In this document: positions 50,376-61,400 of the stretch, piece after piece
Layout: each line of letters opens with the position of its first letter
Numbering within the stretch: position 1 is the stretch's first letter
Source: Perkinsus marinus ATCC 50983
Taxonomy: Eukaryota > Perkinsozoa > Perkinsida > Perkinsidae
Direction of reading: 5' to 3'
Assembly (NCBI RefSeq): GCF_000006405.1
Contig: NW_003215453.1
Span: 156,631 to 220,630 of the forward strand
DNA length: 64,000 nt
Program-made: the position numbers and the translations under genes
The notes under the pieces: model-generated
What the model saw: the letters and a program-made list of their open reading frames with translations, nothing else
What the model was told of the DNA's origin: nothing
Database searches by the model: none

Positions 50376-53131
50376 CCAGTCACGGACAGTTATCCGTGAC
50401 GCCAGTCGTCACTGTTCACCTGAGGCTGGCTCGATCGATGGTATAGAAACTATGCGTCGGGCCAAGGGGGCATATTTTAACGCTATCAAGCTGGCAAAGG
50501 TGAACCATCTAGAGATATAATTCAGCAAAATGGATGAGGTGGGGGTCCACAGACGTTTCAAAACCCGCACTCCAACCGTGGCCACATACAGTAAAGCCGA
50601 GATCCTCGATCAATTCTTCGGCTTGCGGGAGCGCCCCCCCCAGCCGCTCGGACACGAGGAGGAAGACTACTCGGCAGCTGAATCAGCTGAGCTGATCGCG
50701 ACATAAACTGGAAGGCTCTGGGAGGCCCCTTAGCGAACGAAGAAGTGGAGATAGCTATACGCAACCTCAAAACTCGTAAGGCCTGCGGTCACGATGGCAT
50801 CTTCTATCATAGAAGTTCTATGAACATGTGAAGTACGCATGCCAGAATGTGCCCTGGTTCAGCGATGCGGTAGAAGGAGTTTTCAACTCGATACTCAGAT
50901 TGACACATTACCCGACGGTGCTCAAACGTGCGGACCTTTGCATGCTGTATAAAGCTAATGGGCGACTTGGTCCAAAAGCGTGGCGACCGGTAGCACTGAC
51001 ATCATTTTTAGGTAAGTTTTTCGAGCTACTACTGAAACGGAGACTCCTGACGGCACTCGGGCCTCCTCCGGGATACGTACATGGCTTCGTCCCTCACCGC
51101 AGCACGATCACTGCCGTGCAGTCGATCATCCGTCATCAGCCGCAACAACCTGAGGAGGCACGCACCATAACCGTCACGTTCGATGTCGCTGCGGCTTTCG
51201 ACAGAATTGGTCATGCTCATATCGTAGCAGAGATCTCTGCCATTACGGGAATTTCGCAATGGAGAGCTCTCGTGCAATATTACTTGCATGTTGGAGATGT
51301 GCATATCGATGGTCTCACAACCTACCGAGCAGCGGGAATTCCCCAAGGCGGGGTGCTCTCGCCCGTGTGCTCGGCATCGACGTGGCGAGTCGGAAGAAGG
51401 ATCACAGATCTCAGGGGTCCCTTCTCTACCGAAGTGGCTATCTATGCGGATGATTCCTGCGTACGGATTGTTGCTCTAGATGTGACTGGACTCTCCGCTG
51501 GTGTGAGACAGTCTCTGAGTACTCTTTCTGCGTGGTCGATCGAGGCAGAACTCGCGACCGACCGTGAGAAAACAGAAGCACTCGCTGACTCTGATGCGAC
51601 TGCTGATCTGCTGAAAGAAGAGCTAGCCGGTACTGACGCTCAATTCATCAGCGAGAGCATTAAGAGGTCCATCAGATGGCTGGGACTGGTGATCACAGCA
51701 TCTCTCTCCTGGCGCAGTCACCTGGACTTCGCCTTCGGTAAAGCCTTGAGGTGCTTAAGCACAGTTCGCAGGATGCTGGGAAAATACTGGGGCATATAGC
51801 CTAGCTTGGCGCTCTGCGCTTGGCGCATGCACATTGCCCCAACTCTTCTATATGCGGCAGAGCTGTGTGGCGAGTGCTCGTCGTTTGAATGGTTCCGAAA
51901 GCGCTTCTCTCGCTTGGAGGCGACGCTATTTCGATCCATCTCTGGACTGAGCCGCTCCGCCTCGACTGTAATCGCTGCGCGTTGCTTAGCTATGGTCACA
52001 GAACCACTCTGGATTCAAGCGAGGATTCGATACGCCACATACCATCTGCACAAGATTGGACACGCCGAAGATCGGAGAGTCCGAGCGGTGCTCTCCAAAT
52101 GGGGTATAGATGATTGTTCGCGTGCTGAAGTTTCACGATCGACGGGTTATCTGCAAACTGCGGGCCTGACTCATGGGTGGCACTGTGAACTGAGTTCCGG
52201 ACTGCCCCCATCTTTCGACGATTCCGCCCACTTCTTCTTCACTGATGGCTCCGTCACTGGCCGGGGAAATGTGTCAGCAAGAACGGGATCTGGAGTCGTC
52301 AGGCATGTACCGGGACATCGGCCTGAGTATGAGGGACGCTGTTACATCACAGGACCTCACGCAAACATCTCGCAGTGCGAAGTGGTTGGCCTATGAGCTG
52401 CGGTTTCATGGGCTCTAGAGCTGCGTGCTGAGGGCGATCCTCGGAAGATGATCTATTTATGCTGCGATTCTCAAGCAGCGATCAAGTCTGTGGCCAATGC
52501 TCTTTGCCATAACGGCCTCGCTTCTACCAAACTGACTCAGGACGTGGCGAGCCTGATTCATCGTTGGGTAGGTCAGGATACGGAGGGATATCGAATCTGT
52601 TTGTGGTGGGTCCGTGGTCATGCTGGCCATTGGCTGAATGAACTAAGTGACCTGCATGCAGGACGTGGGGCCCGGAACGGACCCGATACTATCTATTATG
52701 AAGTTGAAAGACCAGTATCTTTCACAAAAGCACAGCTAATACACTTCTCCCATGTGCACATGGAGGAGAAGTGGAGGTGTCAGAGAGGGCGGTTAGCTGT
52801 GAACAGACTCGGTCTCGGCCTTGGCCGTGAACAACTGTCTTCTATATTTGAAAGATGTATTGGATGAAAGATCGGGGATCGGCGGCGTTTGTTCGAACTC
52901 CTCACCTTCCACAGCAGCACGAAGGGCTATCTTCGACACCCTTCAGCCGATATCACGGATTGGAAATGTCGCTACTGTCGGTCTCATAAAGAGGACCTAC
53001 CACACTTCTTGTGGTGCCCCTCGAGGAAGATGTGTACACTCAGAAAGAAAATCTGGGGCGCGGATCCACTCCTGTCAGCACTAGCAGGAGAGAGACCGCA
53101 ACGCGGACTCACCCTGGTCCGCGAGGCGTGA
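50376..53131 (+). mobile_element. 5'-truncated, decayed LINE (RT, RNase H, CCHC)
   Basis: Non-LTR retrotransposon coding region. 50828-53131 is one frame interrupted only by three stops: TAG at 51797, TGA at 52394 and TGA at 52865. It contains reverse transcriptase (DVAAAFDRIGHAHIV, GIPQGGVLSP, AIYADDSCVRIV: the YADD catalytic motif), RNase H (FFFTDGSVTG, CEVVGL, LCCDSQAAI, WVRGHAGHWLNELSDLHAG: the D, E, D, D/H set) and a C-terminal zinc knuckle (CRYCRSHKEDLPHFLWC). The pre-RT part (AKGAYFNAIKLAKVNHLEI, EVEIAIRNLKTRKACGHDGI) lies at about 50376-50815 in changing frames, so indels are present there. No apurinic endonuclease domain was seen, so the copy is truncated or its 5' end is unrecognisable. 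Two of the stops (TGA for CGA) fit C-to-T decay. Confidence 0.85.
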
Positions 53132-55015
53132 AGGAGTCGTTACTTCTCGATGTATCAAAGAGCAGCATTGTGGTAACCACCTCCCATGTAGGGCATTGCC
53201 GAGGCGGATGTATTTGAGGAGAGCGTGGTAGGTGAGATCTATTGTGTGTCCGTGGAAAGAGACTCGAAGGTTGACACCGACAGGAATCAGTCCTTCCAAA
53301 AGGTGATCGACGTTGCCTCGATGGAGACATGCATTCTCATCAGAGCGACGGGCCCTGGTTTGCATCCTCCTCGTGAGAGAGAAGGCGACAACGAGGCGAT
53401 GAAAGCGGCACGACGCAGAACTGACCGCCAGGCTGCTGTATTTTATATGCTATGTGAGGTTGATGGTTCGCTGCCCTTGTCGAGGAGTGGTTGTAGCTCG
53501 ATAGCCTCTGTGAAACAATGAGTCGAAATAGATCTGTCGTGGTATTCGAGTACCTGCTCTATCAAATTGGCGTATTTGATTGAGTCGATTCAACTTTGCT
53601 CGCTCGCTGGTTTACCCTGAACACTCTACCATACTCTTGTCGAATGTCTGTTCAACAGACTCTGTTGTCCAATAACATCCATTCATTTAGTTAGTTGGGA
53701 GTAGTGGGTAGTGGGGCGAAAGCATGATACGTTGCTACAGAACTAGTGAGATCCGAAAGTCTCAACCTCGAAGTTCTGTCGAAAAATTCTCCGAAACTTG
53801 CAACGCTGGATGCTTCGCTCCGCATAAGTAGCAGCGAGATTATGAGATACTCTCATCTGCCACAGAGAGTCAATTCGGTGCTCTCTGGGCCAGAGCCTCT
53901 GGCCTATGATCCTCGCTTGACTACTCATGCCTCCCAAACCAACTTAAACCGGATGCGGGCGGGTGGGTTCAGGAAAGTCCCCATTAACTAAATGGTAACT
54001 GGATATTAATCGATCCAACACCCCCCAACCACATCACAAACCATTCGCTCGTTTGTTGACCTAGCCCAATAAATTGACCTTCATTGAATGTTGTTTTTGT
54101 GTAAGGTAACGCTGGTGTGGTACGACAATTCAATGAGTTGTCTCAGGAGAGGAAGTGGAAGTTGAGCGGGGAGGAGTGAGTATTTTATCGCACTGTGGCA
54201 TGGTTTTTCGGATACAGTTTGGACTTTGCATCACTCGCGTTCCACGGTTTTACCGTGTGTTATCCCTTCCAAAGCGACAGGGTGCTACAGCTTTTCTTCT
54301 TACCGCCCACACAACAGAGACTCTCTGTCAGAGAGTCGAAAACAGTAGTTGCGCATTTGCTAGTATGTGGGGCGTTAGGGCCCATGATTTAAAACGGGAA
54401 TGTTCTTCTTGAAGCTGTAAATCGTTGAAATAGAGTTCAGGTTGGTGTTGTTGCAGGCGGGTATTTGGTCCTTCTTCGAGCAGCAACACTCGCTTGGAGA
54501 GCTGTGAATTCGAGTGTGCTGAGTTCAGTAGAGTTGATCGCCATAGGATGGTCCTGGTTGATACAGCTACGAAGAATCTTCTGGTAGGCTTTCGAGAAAG
54601 GTGTGGTATTGAAGCCTTGTGTTAAAGTGTCGACCTTGGATGCTGACGCACCGCCAATTGATAGACGCAATTGATAGATTGGAGAGAAGGTCAATGGAAT
54701 AATTGCGGACGGATAGCATCGAAAAAAATAGAAAACAAAAAATTTCAAACAAAAAAGGATAGGCTCGATAAGCGAGTCTTGCTTACTAATAAGGGGGATA
54801 TCTTCTTGTACAAGAGGCACACGCTGTGTCGAAAGAGTGCAAGGTTTGCGCCACAGGCGCGGTGATGCCAGTTAACAGACTGTTCATCGGGTCGTGACGA
54901 AATCCTCTCTATGTTGATTGAATCAACTTGATTCGATGGAGATGGATTGGAAGGATTGGTCAATCCATCGAGATGGATTGATTGAGATGACGTGCACGGG
55001 ACGAGGGAACTAGAG
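53132..55015. other. Unresolved region downstream of the LINE
   Basis: 53225-53521 may be LINE 3' sequence. An open stretch ending at TAA 53989-53991 (LATLDASLRISSSEIMRYSH) and one at 54181-54392 (WFFGYSLDFASLAFHGF) plus a hydrophobic one near 54460-54590 (LVLLRAATLAWRAV) might be exons of one membrane protein, but no junctions could be fixed. 54905-54985 is rich in short palindromes (GTTGATTGAATCAAC; GGATTGGTCAATCC). Confidence 0.35.
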
Positions 55016-57252
55016 ATGTCTTCCGAAGAGCATTCTCAACTTGAGAATCTCAAGTCTGACTTTTCGCGGGTAGTACCGAATGTGACGAAGACGATTTATC
55101 CTCGCAAGCTGGAGGAGATGTTGAAAGAACGTACCCGTGAACGTCGGACATGTGGAACTTAGAGTGGACAACAGAACATAGTTTTAGACAGGTCCACGAG
55201 GTTGAACTTGGAAGGAGTTTCAGGGAGATAAAAACCAGTGACAACTTGAGGAACGATGGCTTGGCGAGATTCGCGCTTTCTTGTGCGCACAATCGCGCAA
55301 GGTTTTGTTCTAGTCTTGTACGAGGGTTCTACCCTAGTCCGTACTAGTTACTAACTTGTACAAGCTCACATCTATATCGAGTGAGGACGATATGGATAAC
55401 AGAGTCTTCAGTGTGTTGCAACGGTTCGTGGCCATTGATTGCACGCTATTGGGCGTCGGATCATTCGCAATGGGTTTGCGTCATCACTGCCTGGCTTTCA
55501 CTGCTGTTGGGGCATAATGTTTCACCTGTTTTCGATAGATCACGCAAAAAGTTTGAAGCAGCCTCGAAAGCGATAATAAATGGGAGGAATATTACATCTT
55601 TATCAGGGATATAGCAATGATGCGCGAGAAGTTAGGCCACAACGCGTGAGGCTACGTGCGCACACGCGGGGTGGAGAGGAAAGGATGAGTTTCAGCATGA
55701 GGCGCTTCTGGGCTGGTGTACCATAATCCATTGTCCATTGTATTTGTTTCTGGTCGAACTCCGAGATTATATCTTCTGCCTCACATCTGTCGCGTATGGA
55801 GGTACCGCTACGACGATCTAGGCAGCCGCCTCCAACGGTGATCGTGTCTGGCTTGACTTCTTCGTTGGTCTATCCGTGTGCGGTTTGTGGCAGGTCAACG
55901 CCGCACAAGGTGGTGCGGAATCTTGTTTATTGATAGCGTTTAACGTGAAGTACGCGAGTTGATCGATATGGTTGAAGCAGAAGGACGCTGCACATCGGCT
56001 ACGTGCGTCGTCGAGTTGCACAACATCTCTACTTCGCGGGATCGGTCGGCTGGGTCCCAGGCTCTAGGAGGAATGCAGGAAGGCCATGTTGCTTGCTCAG
56101 GAAGACTATTTCCAAACCAAACATGATCCCAATCGGCTTATGTGTTGTGCTCTTCGTCACTACAGTCACCGGAGAAGTCATCTACCGCAACTATAAGGCA
56201 GGTGACAAAATGTCAAGTACTTTGTATAACCTCATGTGCGTGAGGAAGTCCAGTCACCCCCCCCCTGCTTCGTAGCAGTCGATATGGACGAAGGGCCTCA
56301 TGTAATTATTATGCAGAGAATGGCTCCTGCTGTCGCTCATCTGCGCGTTGGAAATGATTCGCTCTCAATTTGAGCATAATTGAGCATGGACGATCGAGCA
56401 GCTGCCACGTGCTCACGTCACAAATGGCACTGTGGTGTCTCTGGTGTCATATAATACCAACTGCTGTTGTGTGACGCCTGCAAGCCTTGCAGTGCAAGGC
56501 CATCCTAAGTGAACTCATAGACTTAGCATTCTCTAGTAGGAGCTTCATGCTCCTACACAGTTTGTTGTCAGGTGGTTATTGGCGCCGTTAGTATGGTTAT
56601 TCCCTACTCCATGACGAAGAAAGAAGAGAAGGCTATTAGAAAGAAAATGTGAGCCGTGAACTTTACCATCCAAAAAATTATTTTTTCCAGGCGACATCCA
56701 GGGGCGAAAGGTGATTTTGGTTACATAGAATATGTAAGCCGTTGATGACACTTGGAGAGGATCCCTGACATTTTTCGCTGCAGTGCTCAAAGTCTATTTG
56801 CAACATAGTCTGATATTTTCCACCACGTTTGTTCCCGCAATGATAAAAGTGAAAACTTTTTGCTCTAGTATAATTTTCCACTCATCCATATCTTAGTATG
56901 TAAGCATGAAACGATAGACAGTTTTCGGCGGGTGTATTTCCATCACTGTAAGGCATAGCGTGTTGAGAAATCATGTCGAAACCCCCCGGAATTGGAGCAG
57001 AAATGACTTACTAGACTATTACAAATTAGTACAGAGCACGGTAGAATCCATGCAACACTGTACTCCTGACCGGAAGGCTCGCGATCATTCATCAGGAGCC
57101 CTCCGATCAGGAGGGCTCATCAGCGATGAGCCTTCGAGTATCACTGTTTGTTATTCGAACTCCGAATTTCGGGTTTGTTGCTGGCCATTGATGAACCACT
57201 CGCTATGAGTAATAGGATCCCTATCGATATCCGCATCCCATTTCAATCTCAG
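55016..57252. other. Likely 5' exons of the GNAT gene and a possible secreted peptide, unresolved
   Basis: An ATG at 55016 opens MSSEEHSQLENLKSDFSRVV and PNVTKTIYPRKLEEML, a plausible gene start. An ATG at 56123 opens MIPIGLCVVLFVTTVTGEVI, a signal peptide followed by a short exon-like stretch. A GNAT-like strand (ITLFVIRTPNFGF) ends near 57175 before GTTGCTGG. These may belong to one or two genes. Hairpins: GAGCCCTCC GATCA GGAGGGCTC at about 57097-57119 and GCCTTGC AGT GCAAGGC near 56480-56500. Confidence 0.35.
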
Positions 57253-57614
57253 GTGGAAGTTGTAGAATCCTGGAGAGGGAAGGGTATCGGCACTAAAATG
57301 TTGAAACGTGCCATCCTCAAGGTGAGGATCCATTTTCGTGACCTTCGGGCTCCGGGACGAGGAAGTCCAATACTGGCCACGCACCGTCCTCATGCTCAAT
57401 ACTCATTAACAAGGAGGGGAGCGGGCCCCTCTCTCCAAGAGACTTCGAGTGATCCGTTCATTCTCAGGCCATCGGTGAATTCTGGATTATTGCTTTGTCC
57501 CTGAAGGTTGATTACGAGAATTTGCCAGCCATCAAGGTCTACGAGAAACTCGGATTCAAGAAGATCCTGAGTAAGTTGAGACTCCCTGCTGAACACTGGA
57601 TAGTTTTCCTCTAA
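57253..57614 (+). CDS. GNAT-family N-acetyltransferase, 3' exons
   Basis: Transfers an acetyl group from acetyl-CoA to an amine. Exon 57253-57321 (after TCTCAG) reads VEVVESWRGKGIGTKMLKRA, the acetyl-CoA-binding motif A (R/Q-x-x-G-x-G; here RGKGIG). Exon 57468-57614 (after TTCTCAG) gives IIALSLKVDYENLPAIKVYE then KLGFKKILSKLRLPAEHWIV, the motif B with the N..A...YEKLGF pattern, and ends TAA at 57612-57614. The intron between is 146 nt. The substrate is unknown; it is similar in layout to protein N-alpha-acetyltransferases. Upstream exons lie in 55016-57252 but are not fixed. Confidence 0.7.
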
Positions 57615-58456
57615 AGCTGCTCGCTCACGAGGAACTGTGTCGTTCACCTTCAGGAGAAGGCGATCTCCTCCTTTACACATTTTTCCCTCGATGAATTTGC
57701 CCAAAGTATGCCGCTCCCGTAAGAGATATGATGGAGGCACCATGGATTCTGACCCCCGCAGTATAAGGGGACGTCTTATTCCCGGACTTCTACCGGGTTC
57801 GAACATATCAATACCAAGAGACTTCTTATCATCTTTTCTCTTCCCTCACAGACGATGCGTTAGCGAAGGCAAGTAAGGGAGGGATTTATGCGCCCAGAAA
57901 AGTCTCCTCAACAAGGCTTCATGTCGCAAAGGCTCCGCGGCAAAGCTCACATCAGAAATACCTTATCCGACGCAGTATCGGAATATCCCCTTATAAGAAG
58001 GAGGCTACTTCCTTTTTGGAAGGGGATATTCGGACACTGCGTTTGCCCCCTCGAGCCAAACGAACACGTGAGGAAACGGAAAACTCTCCTGGGACGATGC
58101 TGGTGCATATATCTGTTGCCATCCTAATCGCCCGTAGCACGTAATATGTCGCTACCGAGCGAGAAGTTAATTTAATGAGCAAAAACCACTAGCATCAGCC
58201 AGATAGATCGAGACCCGAGACAGACTATGATGGTCCTAGTGCGCACTCGTTGTTTAGCACGGAAATTGTAGTTCTTCGATTGTAGATATCGTATTATCAT
58301 GTCGACATCAGTAAATGTCGAATATTTATAGCAATCAGTACAGTTCGTTCTTCCTCATTTATGCAAAGTTGACTCAAGGCAATCTCAACAGTGCCACAAT
58401 AACAACAACATGTAGCGGCAAGCGGAATCATGAACAACTCCATTTTCATCACTTAC
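57615..58456. other. Intergenic with a long stem-loop
   Basis: 57971-58041: CGCAGTATCGGAATATCCCC TT pairs with AAGGGGATATTCGGACACTG CG (two mismatches in 22 bp), with a loop that itself contains AAGGAGG...CCTTTTT pairing. No gene seen otherwise. Confidence 0.6.
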
Positions 58457-61400
58457 CCTCAGCATGAGAGGATCCACACAACTCTTCCTCTTCGTCCTCA
58501 TCCACGTCGCCAAAGCCCGACGATTCTTTTTCCCACATCGCTTGCAATCTCGGATCAGTCAGAAGTGCCTCTTCCAACTCAGTGAATTTCTTAATAGCTT
58601 GTATTTCATGTCGGGCCAGCCGTTGCTCCAAAATTTGAATCCTGAGATAAAGATTAAGTACACCTAGTTCTAGACAGATAAATGTAACAAAAGCAACATT
58701 CATACGAACGTAAAGAAATGATTATATTCCAAATAGATACAGCACTGGGACGATCGATATCGCGAGAAATTTTCTCCGAGGAATGCAAACGTTTATCTAC
58801 CCGTTTTTTGAAGCCAGCGAAGGAAAAATGAAAATTTTTTATTAGTTTCCGTATATTTCTACTCCGGAACGTACTCCGATGAACGCTTGGAGCCGCCTCA
58901 ATGATTCTATCATTGAAAAAACAACAGAGTGTTGTCATTATAAATATCTGCTTTTTTTCACTGCTCAACAGCATGGTGCTGTATAAGTCACCTAAAGTAT
59001 CCCTCTATTCCTAGGCGTTGATTCTTACTACAAGATGGCATTTATCTATGATGAATGTAGTCATAACGCGATCACGATTTTCCGCGTCTGTCAGAATGGC
59101 GTGGTATAAGTAAACTATATTGTCCCTTTAGCGCTGAGAGTCAATCATGTTCTCTTTGATTCTCTTTGAGTATGACTAACCTCCATCATGTTTCTCAACA
59201 GAGGGAATTATAACAAGTGTCGATTCCTTCACGAACAAGTAGGGGTGTTCAACAAGACCGCTGGGTAGAGTTTTACACGTGAAATCCTAGGAACGTTTTT
59301 GAAGCTCAGGAGAGATCTACTGATCGCGCTGAATGAATTTTCAAGTGTTTTTCTGTGTGGCCGATGGCGAGCAAGCAAGAATCAACCATTGATACAACAC
59401 CGTCGAGATTTCCAGTCGCATAATAACAATCTCTTACCGGAACATAGCCAAAGTTTGGTACTGTTCGAAATCAGATTCAGCTCTCCCTTGCTGGATTTCA
59501 GGACCACCGCGACGTTGAATTTGAGCACGCCGTTTTTTCAATGCCTCCTGCAGAAAACATATCAAAGCATCAGAGATTTTATTCAACTTAGTGAATTTTC
59601 CGTTATGGATGAACCGAGCATTCGACAACTACTACCCCAACACTTCATATCTATGCACCTTTCAACTTCTATTATAAATGCGTTCGAGTTTTCATAAGTA
59701 TATAGTATTCGGCGACTTCCAATATCTACACCATGCAGCTCCCGACAACATCGCTGCATACACGATTGCTCCAAAGTGTGTTATCATCGCTACTCTGAAA
59801 CATACTCATTTTTTTCTCATATTCTCATCATCTTTTCCTATACACATTCTGTTTTATCGTTATCACATCTACACTAACTCCTATACCACAATAACGACTA
59901 CTGCTCAAACCACAATAACGACTACTGCTCAAACCACAATAACGACTACTGCTCAAACCACAATAACGACTACTGCTCACACCACAATAACGACAGAGAG
60001 ACTTACTTGTTCCTCTTCTAACCTTTTCTGAATAACCGCCGCCCTATCCAGGAGCCTCTTGCGGAAGTCACTTTTACACCTGCGATCAATTCAATGACAC
60101 TTTGCCGAGAAAATCGAATTACTTCTTAACAACAAATTCCGCCTGGAGTGCATCTAGCTGTTCTCCACGGAACTCTGCCAAATACGGCATCAAAATGTCC
60201 ATCTAAAGAGTTCATGTTTTCAACCTGGTCGAATTCTAATTCGCCAATACAACTTAATTGCTTCAAAAAACAAAATTTGTGATACTAGCGACATACGGGG
60301 AGTGGTTCTAATAACAAGAAACTTACTCTTCACATAAAGTGCACCCACATATTGATATAGGAAATATTCAAGTGAATTCATCTACTTTATTATTTTCATT
60401 GTGACTTTCGCTTCCAAAATTAATGATATTAGCGCGAATCAGCTTGATAATTTCAAACTAATTCCGATGAGATTTCGCGATATGCCCACTTTTTTCTCAG
60501 CTATTTTCGTCGCACTATCCTCCCCATATTCCTCCGAACCATCTTCCAGCGGCGTGACTTCAGCCAAAGCTCCTCTGGCGTAATCGTATACGTTTTTCAT
60601 CAGCACCTACATAATAATTTTTCACGAAAAAAAATATTAAAAAAAATTGTAGTTTCACCCGTTTTGTGTAAACTCGGTGAAAAACGCGATATTATTCGCG
60701 GCCTGTAGTAGTCGTGAAATATGTTTTTCACTAGTGTTTTTCATATCACTAGGGTGAAACTCCATTATTAATATTTTATATAGCCATACCTTAATATTGA
60801 TAATATTTATACTAGTAGTCTATTGGAGTTTCACCCGTTTTACTGTGTTTCTCACTAGGGTGAAATTCCATTCAACTATATATAAACAACATATCACATC
60901 TAATGCAATTGAACTGCGTTCATACTACTCGCAGACTGATATTCCTTCACTATGAATTTCTCTTCTTGTAATGTGAAGATTCGCTCTAATTGTGTAATTG
61001 TATCTTCTTTTCCTTAGCTACATAGCGAGCTAAAGGATCGCTTATTGGGTGAGAGCCAAGAACATGTGTTGTTACTTTTCCTTATGCACACTATCTTGCA
61101 TCCCCCCAGTAAAACAGAAACCGACCACGACATTGTATTGTCTACAACATTCCCGAAATTCATAAAAAATGATGACGTTAAACTTACCAAATTTCGCTGA
61201 GAAGCCACAGTATCTCCTCCCTTGTTATGAGCACTTTTTCCAACATCAACGGGTGGACCAGCAAAATCTGCTATCGCCGCAGCTGCACTCGCTGAGTCCA
61301 GACTTTCACAATAAGGATATCAACGCTACTCTACCTTTCTGAACTCCTTCATTTTGACTCATTAATCTCACATTCTTCACTTTGTTTTCCTCTTTACGAC

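Noticed and set aside
51797-52867. Stop codon reassignment, because a long frame has only TAG and TGA breaks
   Set aside because: All other genes in the window use TAA, TAG and TGA as normal ends, and the LINE also has indels upstream, so decay is the simpler reading.
57396-57806. 136-codon minus-strand frame
   Set aside because: It lies opposite the GNAT exons with a clear YEKLGF motif on the plus strand.
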